In this document: piece by piece, positions 16,226 through 23,654 of the stretch
Position numbering within the stretch: position 1 is the first letter of the stretch
Layout: each line of letters begins with the position of its first letter
NCBI GenBank assembly: GCA_046756245.1
Contig: JBHHVZ010000012.1
Span: 1-43,822 of the forward strand
DNA from: G021776435 sp046756245
Lineage (GTDB): Bacteria > Pseudomonadota > Alphaproteobacteria > Caulobacterales > Parvularculaceae
Length of the DNA stretch: 43,822 nt
Direction of reading: 5' to 3'
The notes under the pieces: generated by a model
Told to the model about the DNA's origin: nothing
What the model saw: the letters and a program-made list of their open reading frames with translations, nothing else
The model's database searches: none
Position numbers and translations under genes: made by a program

Positions 16226-16447
16226 ATGCCGATCTCCAGGAAAATCGTTTCGGAAAAGAGCCCAATGAGAAAAAAGTCAGCGAAAATGGCGAGTACGGTA
16301 AGAGCAACGGCGACTGAAACCGCCAGTTATATTGAAGAAATGACGCGCGAAATGGGATCGCTTGCGCTGGCGAACGGCCTTGATCGCATTTACAGTTTTC
16401 TACGCCTCGCCCGCGCCGAAGCCAGGCTTACGGCCGAGGAGGGTTGA
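16226..16447 (+). CDS. Small conserved hypothetical protein, paralogue 2 (73 aa)
   Basis: 73 residues beginning MPISRKIVSEK, with AAAGGTGAC just upstream of the ATG. Residues 1-30 are Lys/Arg-rich; residues 31-73 match paralogue 1 (ETASYIEEMTREMGSL, then LRLARAEARLTAEE). Predicted soluble, helical, no signal peptide, function unknown. A perfect FNR/FixK box lies about 100 bp upstream, which paralogue 1 lacks, so the two are probably expressed under different conditions. A 23-codon upstream frame (16197-16268) ends ATGA over an internal in-frame Met at 16265, a possible second start giving a 60-residue form. The stop lies 4 nt from the convergent dprA stop. Confidence 0.72.
   Translation: MPISRKIVSEKSPMRKKSAKMASTVRATATETASYIEEMTREMGSLALANGLDRIYSFLRLARAEARLTAEEG
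16403..16440 (+). repeat. 38-bp direct repeat, copy 2 (3' end of paralogue 2)
   Basis: Identical to 15916-15953. The start-to-start distance between the copies is 487 bp. See paralogue 1. Confidence 0.85.
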
Positions 16448-16451
16448 GGGC

Positions 16452-17582
16452 TTATCCTGCCGCGCGTGAAAACCGTCCGCCGGGATGCTCTTCCGCCTCG
16501 CCGGAGAGTACAAGGTCCAGGAGCGCATCGGCCAGATAGCCGGCCGGCGCATCGATTTCCCTGAAAAGCTCGTCGCGGTGGAGCGGCGTATAGCCCAGCA
16601 GTTCCAAAACCTGCGCGCGCAGATCCGCCAGCGCAGACTCGTCCGGCTCTCCGGCGGAATCGGTTTCGGCGGCGTTCCAGTCGAACGGGCGCGCCCGCCC
16701 GTCTTCGCCGGCGCCGCGAGTCTGGGCGGCGAGCACATCGAGAATGTCGTCGGCGGTTTGCGCCAGGACGGCGCCGTCGCGGATAAGCCGGTTGGCGCCC
16801 TGGCAGCGCGGATCGAGCGGCGATCCCGGCGCCGCAAACACCTCGCGGCCCTGTTCGAGTGCAAAGCGCGCGGTGATCAGCGTGCCGGACTTCGCCGCCG
16901 CCTCGACCACCAATATCCCCCGAGACAGGCCGGAAATCAGGCGATTGCGGCGCGGGAAATCTCTGGCTGTCGGCTGATGGCCGATCGGCCGTTCCGAGAC
17001 GATCAGGCCGCGCTCGGCGATCGCTTCCATCAGCGACGCGTGTTCGGGCGGATAGACCGCATCGACGCCGCCGGCCACGACCGCAATCGTTCCGGTTTCA
17101 AGCGCGGCGGCGTGCGCTGCGCCGTCAATTCCCCGGGCCAGTCCTGAAACGACAACGACGCCCGCCTCGCCAAGACCAGTTGCGAAGGTTCGCGCCAGCT
17201 TGCGTCCGACGCCCGAGGCGTTGCGCGCGCCGATGACCGCAATAGCGGCCTTGTCGAAGAGCGAAATCCGCCCGCGCACGGTGATGACCGGCGGCCGGTC
17301 GGGAAGGGCTGCTAACGGTTCGGGATAGTCGGCTTCGCCGGCGGCGATGAAACGCGCCCCGATTTGTTCGGCGCAGGCGATCTCGTCTTCGATTTCGCCG
17401 CGCGCCGCAAGTTTAAGCGCAGCCTTTCGACCGGCCTTGCGCGACAGCGCCGGCAGCGCGTCGAGGGCGGCGCGGGCCGATCCGTAGCGCGCCAGCAGGC
17501 GGCGAAAGGTGATCGGGCCGACGGTTTCGGTGCGAATGAGCTGAAGCCAGTCGAGCCGTTCGACGTCGCCAAGCGGATTCAT
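16452..17582 (-). CDS. dprA: DNA-processing protein DprA
   Basis: 376 residues. An N-terminal helix-hairpin-helix-like region (MNPLGDVERLDWLQLIRTETVGPITFRRLL) precedes the Rossmann DNA_processg_A domain with IAVIGARNASG, VVSGLARGIDGAAH, VAGGVD and FPRRNRLISGLS, and a C-terminal winged-helix segment (LLGYTPLHRDELFREI). DprA loads RecA on incoming single-stranded DNA during natural transformation, so its presence hints at, but does not prove, competence. It lies 50 nt downstream of plsY on the same strand. Confidence 0.96.
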   Translation of the reverse strand: MNPLGDVERLDWLQLIRTETVGPITFRRLLARYGSARAALDALPALSRKAGRKAALKLAARGEIEDEIACAEQIGARFIAAGEADYPEPLAALPDRPPVITVRGRISLFDKAAIAVIGARNASGVGRKLARTFATGLGEAGVVVVSGLARGIDGAAHAAALETGTIAVVAGGVDAVYPPEHASLMEAIAERGLIVSERPIGHQPTARDFPRRNRLISGLSRGILVVEAAAKSGTLITARFALEQGREVFAAPGSPLDPRCQGANRLIRDGAVLAQTADDILDVLAAQTRGAGEDGRARPFDWNAAETDSAGEPDESALADLRAQVLELLGYTPLHRDELFREIDAPAGYLADALLDLVLSGEAEEHPGGRFSRAAG

Positions 17583-17632
17583 GGAAAAGCGGTCCCCGTG
17601 CTTTTTTGCAACCTTAAGAGGTCGCGCAGCGG

Positions 17633-18232
17633 TCAGGCAACCTTATTTCCGGAAGACCCGGCGCCGATCTTCGGCTCCTCGCCGTTGATGAGTCGGAGAA
17701 TATTCGCGCCATGCCGGATATAGATAAGCGCCGTCATGACTGCAGCGGCGATGGCCGCAGAAGGCAGGCCCATGGCGAACATAATGAGCGGCGCGGCCGA
17801 TGCGGCCAGCAACGCCGATAGCGAAGAATACCGGGTGATCGCCGCCGACATAATCCAGACGGCGGCGGCGAAAAGGCCGGCCGGATAATCGAGCGCCAGC
17901 AACACGCCGAAATATGTGGCGACGCCCTTGCCGCCTCTGAATTTCAGCCAGGCCGGAAAGATGTGGCCGAGAAACGCCGCCGCGCCGGCGATCTCGGGGC
18001 GCCAGCCGAGAAGAACGGCGAGGACGACAGCCGCCGCCCCTTTACCGGCGTCGAGCGCGAGCGTCGCCGCGGCGAGATCCTTGCGGCCGGTGCGCAGAAC
18101 ATTCGTTGCGCCGATATTGCCTGAGCCGATCTCGCGCACGTCGCCGAGTCGGGCGGCTTTTGTCAGTACAAGGCCGAATGGAATCGAACCGAGCAGATAG
18201 CCGAGAAGGAGAGGGAGGAGGTAATCAGCCAT
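17633..18232 (-). CDS. plsY: Glycerol-3-phosphate acyltransferase PlsY
   Basis: 199 residues, multi-spanning inner-membrane protein. The three PlsY motifs are visible: GYLLGSIPFGLVL with GSGNIGATNVLR after it, HIFPAWLKFRGGKGVAT in the middle, and the IYIRHGANILRL segment near the C-terminus. It transfers the acyl group from acyl-phosphate to glycerol-3-phosphate, the first step of phospholipid synthesis. Upstream of its start lies a cluster of palindromic repeats separating it from pyrB; pyrC, which often sits in this position in relatives, is missing here. Confidence 0.96.
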   Translation of the reverse strand: MADYLLPLLLGYLLGSIPFGLVLTKAARLGDVREIGSGNIGATNVLRTGRKDLAAATLALDAGKGAAAVVLAVLLGWRPEIAGAAAFLGHIFPAWLKFRGGKGVATYFGVLLALDYPAGLFAAAVWIMSAAITRYSSLSALLAASAAPLIMFAMGLPSAAIAAAVMTALIYIRHGANILRLINGEEPKIGAGSSGNKVA

Positions 18233-18279
18233 GCGATCTTATTGCCCGGATAAGCGCCCATGTCGCCGTAGGGAAATCT

Positions 18280-18404
18280 CCCTCTCCCCATCGGGGAGAG
18301 GGTAAGGGTGAGGAGGAAGCTGAATTTGCACAACTCACTGTTTCCTCTACCCCCTCACCCGGAATTCGCAAGCGAATTCCGACCTCTCCCCGAAGGGGAG
18401 AGGT
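18280..18404. repeat. Cluster of four hairpins (intergenic palindromic repeat)
   Basis: In order: CCCTCTCCCC/GGGGAGAGGG (18280-18302), GGGTGAGG (18306-18313) pairing with CCTCACCC (18352-18359), GGAATTCGC/GCGAATTCC (18361-18380), and ACCTCTCCCC/GGGGAGAGGT around a GAA loop (to about 18404). The outer hairpins are inverted relatives of each other. A single CTCCCC/GGGGAG hairpin of the same type occurs at 20153-20171. It fills most of the gap between pyrB and plsY. Confidence 0.75.
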
Positions 18405-18468
18405 AATGCTCCGTGCCCGCTCTATGAGTCCGAAGCGATGCAAAATCTGTTAATGCCGGCATGAGAGA

Positions 18469-19431
18469 TCATTCGCCCCCTGTCAGTATCGCATCGAGAC
18501 ACGCCATGCGCGTTGCGACGCCGTAGAAAACCTGCCTCAATATCAGCGAGCGTTCAGCATCGTCGGCCAGCGCGTCATCGATTTCAACGCCGCGATTCAT
18601 CGGGCCGGGATGCATCACCGCCGCGCCCGGTCCGGCGTAGCGCAGGGTTTGATGGCTGAGGCCGAAACGCTCGAAATAGTCGGCGGACGGGTCTTCTTCT
18701 TCCGGCTCCATGCGCTCGAACTGCATCCTCAGCGCCATGACGATATGCGCGCCGGCGAGGCCCTCCTGCAAAGTGTCGTAACGGGCAATGTCGGGAAACC
18801 GGCTTTCGTCCGGCATCAGCGACTGAGGACCGACGAAACGCACTTCGGCGCCAAGTTTCGTAAACAGACGCGTCCCCGATCTGGCGACGCGCGAGTGTCT
18901 GACGTCGCCGCAGATCGCAATGATAAGCCCGTCGAACCCGCCGAAAACGCTGCGAATGGTTGCGGCGTCGAGAAGCGCCTGGGTCGGATGTTCATGCGCG
19001 CCGTCGCCGGCGTTGACGACCGGGCAAGAAAGCTGTTCGGCGAGAGTCCGGTGAACGCCGGGCTCCCGGTGGCGCACGATCATCACGTCCGCGCCCATCG
19101 CCGCAAGCGTGCCGGCCGTGTCGAAAAGACTTTCGCCCTTGTTCACCGACGAGGCTGTCACGGGCACGGTGAGAACGTCAGCGCCGAGCTTCTTGCCCGC
19201 AAGCTCGAACGACGAATTGGTGCGCGTCGAATCCTCGAAAAACAGATTGACCTGAGTCTTGCCGGCCAGACGCGCTTTGGCCGGTCGGTTCGATCGCAAT
19301 AGGGTTGCGTAGAACTCGGCCAGCGCCAGGATGTAACGAACCTCTTCGAGCGACAGATCGTCCACGCCCAGAAGACTCTTCCGGGGAAAGCCGCCCCCGG
19401 GCGGCGCCGGCCGCTTCATTTTCCTATCCAT
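18469..19431 (-). CDS. pyrB: Aspartate carbamoyltransferase catalytic subunit
   Basis: About 320 residues. The carbamoyl-phosphate loop FFEDS68TRT71NSSFE and the aspartate-site loop HPGPMNRGVEI are present, as are the HPTQALLD segment and the SSVNKGES loop. It makes N-carbamoyl-L-aspartate in pyrimidine synthesis. The start at 19431 (MDRKMKRP) or at 19419 is most likely; the open frame to 19482 crosses a palindromic element and is improbable as protein. No pyrI or pyrC is adjacent. It is preceded by a 12-bp-stem hairpin and a nested palindrome, which may shape its leader. Confidence 0.95.
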   Translation of the reverse strand: MDRKMKRPAPPGGGFPRKSLLGVDDLSLEEVRYILALAEFYATLLRSNRPAKARLAGKTQVNLFFEDSTRTNSSFELAGKKLGADVLTVPVTASSVNKGESLFDTAGTLAAMGADVMIVRHREPGVHRTLAEQLSCPVVNAGDGAHEHPTQALLDAATIRSVFGGFDGLIIAICGDVRHSRVARSGTRLFTKLGAEVRFVGPQSLMPDESRFPDIARYDTLQEGLAGAHIVMALRMQFERMEPEEEDPSADYFERFGLSHQTLRYAGPGAAVMHPGPMNRGVEIDDALADDAERSLILRQVFYGVATRMACLDAILTGGE

Positions 19432-19447
19432 CGGCGCGGAGATATAA

Positions 19448-19492
19448 AGCGTTTTCAGGAAAAGTGGGAACCGGTTTTCCATTGAAAACGCT
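19448..19492. repeat. Nested palindrome upstream of pyrB
   Basis: AGCGTTTTC (19448-19456) pairs with GAAAACGCT (19484-19492), enclosing GGAAAA (19458-19463) with TTTTCC (19475-19480); the apical loop contains AAGTGGGAACCGG. Palindromes with this AGTGGGAACCGGTT core are a familiar dispersed extragenic class in alphaproteobacteria (from memory, not searched). It begins 17 nt upstream of the pyrB ATG. Confidence 0.65.
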
Positions 19493-19505
19493 ACAAAGAA
19501 AGAAT

Positions 19506-19548
19506 CTGGAGCCGTTTTAAAAGGCGGAAAAACATGAAACGGCTCCAG
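19506..19548 (-). terminator. 12-bp hairpin between ruvX and pyrB
   Basis: CTGGAGCCGTTT (19506-19517) is perfectly complementary to AAACGGCTCCAG (19537-19548), with a 19-nt loop. On the minus strand it is followed by ATTCTTTCTTTG, a T-rich but interrupted tract, so it may terminate ruvX transcription or attenuate read-through into pyrB. Alternatively it is another dispersed palindrome. Confidence 0.45.
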
Positions 19549-19598
19549 GCCGGCCCGAGCGGCGCCTCAAGCGATTCTGAGGCCATCCAAGCGCGCCG

Positions 19599-20099
19599 TC
19601 AGGTCTGATGTCTCAGCCTGTCGATGGCCCCCTGAAGGATATAGGCGGCGGCCATTTCGTCGATCTTGTCGGCGCGGCTGGCGCGGCTGGCGTCAAGGGC
19701 GATCAGGCCGCGCTCCATCGCCGCCGTCGACAGGCGTTCGTCCCAGAACGCGACCGGCAAGGGCAGAACGCGGGCGATATTGCGCGCAAACGCCCGCGTC
19801 GATTGGGCCCTCGGGCCTTCGCTCCCATCCATATTGAGCGGCAGGCCGATGACGAGCCCGACAACGCTGCGCTCTTCGGCGAGCGCTTTCAACTGCGCTG
19901 CGTCGGCGGCGAATTTGGTTCGCCTGATTGTTTCCACAGGGGTTGCGACCGTGCGCGCCGGATCGCAGACCGCGACGCCGATCGTCTTGGTCCCGAGATC
20001 CAGGCCGAAAAGCGCTCCAGTCGGCGGAAAAACCGCGGCGGCGGCCAGAAATGCATCCTGCATGGCCGCGTCGATAGCCCGGAATGGCGGCGCTGTCAC
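19599..20099 (-). CDS. ruvX: Holliday junction resolvase RuvX (YqgF)
   Basis: 166 residues with the RNase H-like fold: FGLD34LGTKTIGVAV at strand 1, VGLVIGLPLNMDG, PVAFWDERLSTAAME and DEMAAAYILQ. It belongs to the essential YqgF/RuvX family implicated in Holliday junction cleavage and pre-16S rRNA 5' processing. The N-terminus is about 25 residues longer than usual before the first strand; an internal Met13 (MQDAFLA) could be the true start. It is divergent from the gatCAB region, a common alphaproteobacterial arrangement. Confidence 0.93.
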   Translation of the reverse strand: MTAPPFRAIDAAMQDAFLAAAAVFPPTGALFGLDLGTKTIGVAVCDPARTVATPVETIRRTKFAADAAQLKALAEERSVVGLVIGLPLNMDGSEGPRAQSTRAFARNIARVLPLPVAFWDERLSTAAMERGLIALDASRASRADKIDEMAAAYILQGAIDRLRHQT

Positions 20100-20152
20100 A
20101 TTTATCCTAAGTTGCGCGAATTATGACTCATACGACGTCGCCTGACCTTCAC

Positions 20153-20171
20153 CTCCCCCGAAGGGGAGAGG
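20153..20171. repeat. Short CTCCCC/GGGGAG hairpin repeat
   Basis: A GC-rich hairpin with a GAA-containing loop, matching the terminal hairpin of the 18280-18404 cluster. It lies in the ruvX/metalloprotease divergent gap. No other feature was found in that gap. Confidence 0.55.
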
Positions 20172-20247
20172 GAACAAGCCGTGCCCGTTACAGGTTCTTA
20201 TCAATGCAACTTGGTGTAACGTTCCCGGTGCGGAATGGATGCGATCA

Positions 20248-21630
20248 ATGAAGCTTGTGAAATTCCTCGCCGCTTTCGGCCTCGTCCTTCTCGTTGGGGG
20301 GTGCGCGCGCACTGCCCCGGCGCCGGAAACGACAAAAGTCGACATCGCCGTGCGCCACGCAGGCGAGGGCGTCTGGCGGCTTTCCTATCGTCTCTCGACG
20401 CCGGCCGAGGCGCTGCGCTTCGGCCGGCCGGTGGGCGACTTTCGGGCGCAGGACTGGACCATCGAAACGCCGGGCGCGCATCTGGCGACCGATCAGGAAA
20501 GCGAGACGGTCGTATCGGACACGGGCCGCTTCAGCGCGCTTGAAATCACCGTGCGCGAGAAAGCGATCGCCGTCGAAAAGGACTACGCGCCGTTTTACCC
20601 GTTTTCAGACGGCGGCGCGCTTTTCTATGTCGGTCACTTCATTCCCGATGTAATACGCGGCGCCGCCGCGGCGCCGGCGCTTGCGCGGTTCGAATTTTTC
20701 GCTTCTCGAGGCGAAAGCGTTCTGGTCTTCGACCGGCGCGGCGCGCGCGTCGCCTATGAAATGGATGCAGACATGTCTCCGTTCTTCGCCTATTTCGGGA
20801 CGAGTCCGGTCATTCAAACAGAAACGGTGGCGGCGATAGTCGATCCTGAGATTCCGGACTGGATCGATGACGCGTTACAAGGTTTCATCCCGCGGCTCTT
20901 CACCTATTACCGGGATGCGTTTGGAACGAAACTTCCCCGTAAGCCGAATATCTTTCTGGCGAGCGCCTTCGCCGAGAGGCGCGACGGGTACAGCTTTCAC
21001 GGCGACGCCCTGCCCGGGCAGTTTCAGGTGACGCTGGCCGGCGAGGGCTGGCGCAAACCGTCCAAGACCGGACTCGATCTGCTGGCGTTTCATGTAGCGC
21101 ATGAAGCGGCGCATCTATGGCAGAACCTCGCGCAGCCTATCGACGGCAATCAACCTGAATGGATTCACGAAGGCGGCGCCGACGCCGTCGCCGCCGAGGC
21201 GCTCGTCGCGCTCGGCCTGTGGACCGATGCCCGCGCCACGGAAGACTTCGACAAGGCCGCAACGACATGCGCGCAATCGCTCGAAGCGGGCGCTCTTTCT
21301 GGCGCCGGCCGGCGCGGCGATTACAGGGCGCTTTACGCCTGCGGCCGGGTTATCGCCGTCGCCGTCGCCCGCGCCGAGGGCGAGGGGACTCGTGTCGCCG
21401 GTTTCTGGGCTGCGTTCATCGAGCGGGCGCGCGGCGCGGGCGGATATTCCGACGCGCTTTTTTTCGATCTCGCCGAGGAACGCTCGGGCCGGCCTGAATT
21501 CGCCCGGGCGCTCAGGCGCTTTGCGCAAACCCCCTTCGCCGAGCCTGAGAGAGAAGTTTCCGGGTTTCTCGTGTTCGCCGCCGGGCCGGACGGCGAGCCG
21601 TTTCCGCTTGAACCGGACGCCGCCCGTTGA
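20248..21630 (+). CDS. Putative gluzincin metalloprotease lipoprotein
   Basis: 460 residues. MKLVKFLAAFGLVLLVGGC19 is a lipoprotein signal. The central domain has H285EAAH289 followed after exactly 18 residues by E308 in WIHEGGAD, the HExxH-x18-E zinc signature of gluzincins (M1-like), with WIHEGGAD matching the W-x-N-E-G-F-A segment position of M1 enzymes. The N-terminal 200 residues have a beta-rich look comparable to M1/M61 N-domains but I cannot assign a named family. Substrate unknown; location envelope. An ATG at 20239 is an alternative start. It stands 33 nt upstream of gatC on the same strand, so it may share its transcript. Confidence 0.75.
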   Translation: MKLVKFLAAFGLVLLVGGCARTAPAPETTKVDIAVRHAGEGVWRLSYRLSTPAEALRFGRPVGDFRAQDWTIETPGAHLATDQESETVVSDTGRFSALEITVREKAIAVEKDYAPFYPFSDGGALFYVGHFIPDVIRGAAAAPALARFEFFASRGESVLVFDRRGARVAYEMDADMSPFFAYFGTSPVIQTETVAAIVDPEIPDWIDDALQGFIPRLFTYYRDAFGTKLPRKPNIFLASAFAERRDGYSFHGDALPGQFQVTLAGEGWRKPSKTGLDLLAFHVAHEAAHLWQNLAQPIDGNQPEWIHEGGADAVAAEALVALGLWTDARATEDFDKAATTCAQSLEAGALSGAGRRGDYRALYACGRVIAVAVARAEGEGTRVAGFWAAFIERARGAGGYSDALFFDLAEERSGRPEFARALRRFAQTPFAEPEREVSGFLVFAAGPDGEPFPLEPDAAR

Positions 21631-21663
21631 TACGCCTTCGCCCCATCCGAAAGAGAGAATTTC

Positions 21664-21963
21664 ATGTCTATTGACAAGGACACCGTGCGCAAGGTGGCGC
21701 ATCTGGCGCGCATTGCGGAGCCGGAAGACCGGCTCGACCCGCTGGCCAAGGAGCTCTCGGGCATTCTCGGCTGGATCGAGCAATTGAACGAAATCGACAT
21801 TGAAGGCGTCGAGGCGATGGCCTCGACCGTCGATGCGGCGCTGCCGATGCGCGAGGACAAAGTGGCCGAGGGCGACACGGGCGGTGGGAAGCCCGACGAC
21901 ATCGTCGCCAACGCGCCGAAGACGGATGATCATTTCTTCGTCGTCCCGAAGGTGGTGGAGTGA
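21664..21963 (+). CDS. gatC: Asp/Glu-tRNA amidotransferase subunit C
   Basis: 99 residues, normal length. The pattern TVRKVAHLARI, a helical LAKELSGILGWIEQLNEID segment, and the C-terminal FFVVPKVVE are typical of GatC, which wraps around GatA and stabilises the heterotrimer. First gene of gatCAB, which amidates misacylated Glu-tRNA(Gln) and Asp-tRNA(Asn) in organisms lacking the direct synthetases. Unlike most operons of this type, it is followed by a 170-bp gap filled by palindromic repeats before gatA. Confidence 0.95.
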   Translation: MSIDKDTVRKVAHLARIAEPEDRLDPLAKELSGILGWIEQLNEIDIEGVEAMASTVDAALPMREDKVAEGDTGGGKPDDIVANAPKTDDHFFVVPKVVE

Positions 21964-21979
21964 TGGCCGTGAGGCCGTC

Positions 21980-22122
21980 ATCCCGGACGCGCTGCAGCAT
22001 GCAATGCTGCAGCGCAGATACGGGATCGCTATCGACCTGGCGCGGCGCCGCTACCATAGAGAGCAAGCTGAAATCGGTCCCGTGTCTGCAGCGCACCGCT
22101 TCGCGCTGCGCTGCGCACGGGA
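21980..22122. repeat. Two-hairpin intergenic repeat, copy 2 (between gatC and gatA)
   Basis: Hairpin A: ATCCCG (21980-21985) with CGGGAT (22021-22026), enclosing a perfect 11-bp stem (21990-22000 with 22004-22014, loop GCA). Hairpin B: TCCCGTG (22078-22084) with CACGGGA (22116-22122) around an inner GCAGCGC/GCGCTGC-type stem. Hairpin B shares TCCCGTGTCTGCA and TGCGCACGGGA with 12794-12839. Confidence 0.75.
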
Positions 22123-22136
22123 TGACGGAATAGTTT

Positions 22137-23615
22137 ATGACGAATATTACCGACCTCTCTCTCGCCGAACTGCGCGACGCGCTGAAGGCGAAGGAAGTTT
22201 CTTCCCTCGAAGCGACCGACGCCTGTCTCGCGCGCATCGACAAGGCCGGCGCCTTGAACGCCTTCATCACAGTGACGGCGGAGAAGGCGCGCGAAATGGC
22301 GAAAGCGTCGGATGCAAAGCTCGCCAAGGGCGAGGGCGGTCCGCTCGAAGGCGTTCCGATCGGCGTCAAGGATCTGTTCTGCACGGAAGGCGTCCTCACC
22401 ACCGCCGGCTCGCACATCCTCGACGGCTTCCATCCGAAATACGAGTCGACCGTCACCGCCAATTTATGGCGCGACGGCGCGGTGATGCTCGGCAAGCTCA
22501 ACATGGACGAATTCGCCATGGGCTCGTCGAACGAGACGAGCTTTTACGGGCCCGTGGTCAATCCGTGGCGGCGCAATGGGGACGAGACGAAGCTGACGCC
22601 GGGCGGCTCGTCGGGCGGCTCGTCGGCGGCGACGGCGGCGCGGCTCTGCGCGGCGACGATCGGCACCGACACCGGCGGGTCGATCCGCCAGCCGGCCTCG
22701 CTCACGGGAACCGTCGGCGTCAAGCCGACCTATGGCCGCTGCTCGCGCTGGGGGATTGTCGCATTCGCCTCCTCGCTCGACCAGGCCGGGCCGATTGCGC
22801 GCGACGTGCGCGATGCGGCGGTGATGCTGAAATCCATGGCCGGCCACGATCCGAAAGACTCAACCTCGATCGACCGTCCGATTCCGGATTACGAGGCGGC
22901 GCTTGGCGCGTCCTTGAAGGGCATGCGCGTCGGCGTGCCGAAGGAATATCGCATTGAAGGCATGCCCGAGGAAATCGAAAAGCTGTGGGCGCAGGGCGTC
23001 GCATGGATGAAGGACGCCGGTTGCGAGATCGTCGACATCTCCCTGCCGCTCACTAAATATGCGCTGCCGGTCTATTACATCGTCGCGCCGGCGGAGGCCT
23101 CGTCCAATCTCGCGCGCTATGACGGCGTGCGCTATGGCTGGCGCTCGAAAGGCGACCACGACATCAAGGACATGTATGAACATACCCGCGCCGAAGGCTT
23201 CGGCGACGAGGTTAAGCGGCGGATTCTCATCGGCACATATGTGCTCTCGGCCGGCTATTACGACGCCTATTATCTGCGCGCGCAGAAAGTCCGTAAAAAG
23301 ATTTTCGACGAGTTCACGGCGGCGTTCGAAAAAGTCGATCTTCTGCTCACGCCGTCGGCGCCTTCGGCGGCGTTTGCGCTCGGAGAGAAAACCGCCGATC
23401 CGGTGCAGATGTATCTCAATGACGTCTTCACGGTGACGGCGAACCTCGCCGGCCTGCCGGGCGTTTCGGTGCCGGCCGGGCTCGACGCGCGAGGATTGCC
23501 GCTCGGCCTGCAATTGCTGGGCCGGCCCTTCGACGAGGAAACGCTCTTCAAAGGCGCCTACGCGCTCGAACAGGCGGCCGGTTTCACGGCCTGTCCGGAT
23601 GAGTGGTGGGGGTGA
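22137..23615 (+). CDS. gatA: Asp/Glu-tRNA amidotransferase subunit A
   Basis: 492 residues of the amidase-signature family. The catalytic triad is readable: K78 in PIGVKDLFC, S158 in PGGSSGGSS, and the nucleophile S182 in DTGGSIRQPAS. It hydrolyses glutamine and passes ammonia through a channel to GatB. C-terminal PGVSVPAGLD and GLPLGLQLLG are typical. The start has only a weak ribosome binding site after the repeat element, so coupling from gatC is probably poor. Confidence 0.97.
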   Translation: MTNITDLSLAELRDALKAKEVSSLEATDACLARIDKAGALNAFITVTAEKAREMAKASDAKLAKGEGGPLEGVPIGVKDLFCTEGVLTTAGSHILDGFHPKYESTVTANLWRDGAVMLGKLNMDEFAMGSSNETSFYGPVVNPWRRNGDETKLTPGGSSGGSSAATAARLCAATIGTDTGGSIRQPASLTGTVGVKPTYGRCSRWGIVAFASSLDQAGPIARDVRDAAVMLKSMAGHDPKDSTSIDRPIPDYEAALGASLKGMRVGVPKEYRIEGMPEEIEKLWAQGVAWMKDAGCEIVDISLPLTKYALPVYYIVAPAEASSNLARYDGVRYGWRSKGDHDIKDMYEHTRAEGFGDEVKRRILIGTYVLSAGYYDAYYLRAQKVRKKIFDEFTAAFEKVDLLLTPSAPSAAFALGEKTADPVQMYLNDVFTVTANLAGLPGVSVPAGLDARGLPLGLQLLGRPFDEETLFKGAYALEQAAGFTACPDEWWG

Positions 23616-23654
23616 CGCGATGGCTTGCAGCAGCGCAGGTAAACAGGAACGGCG

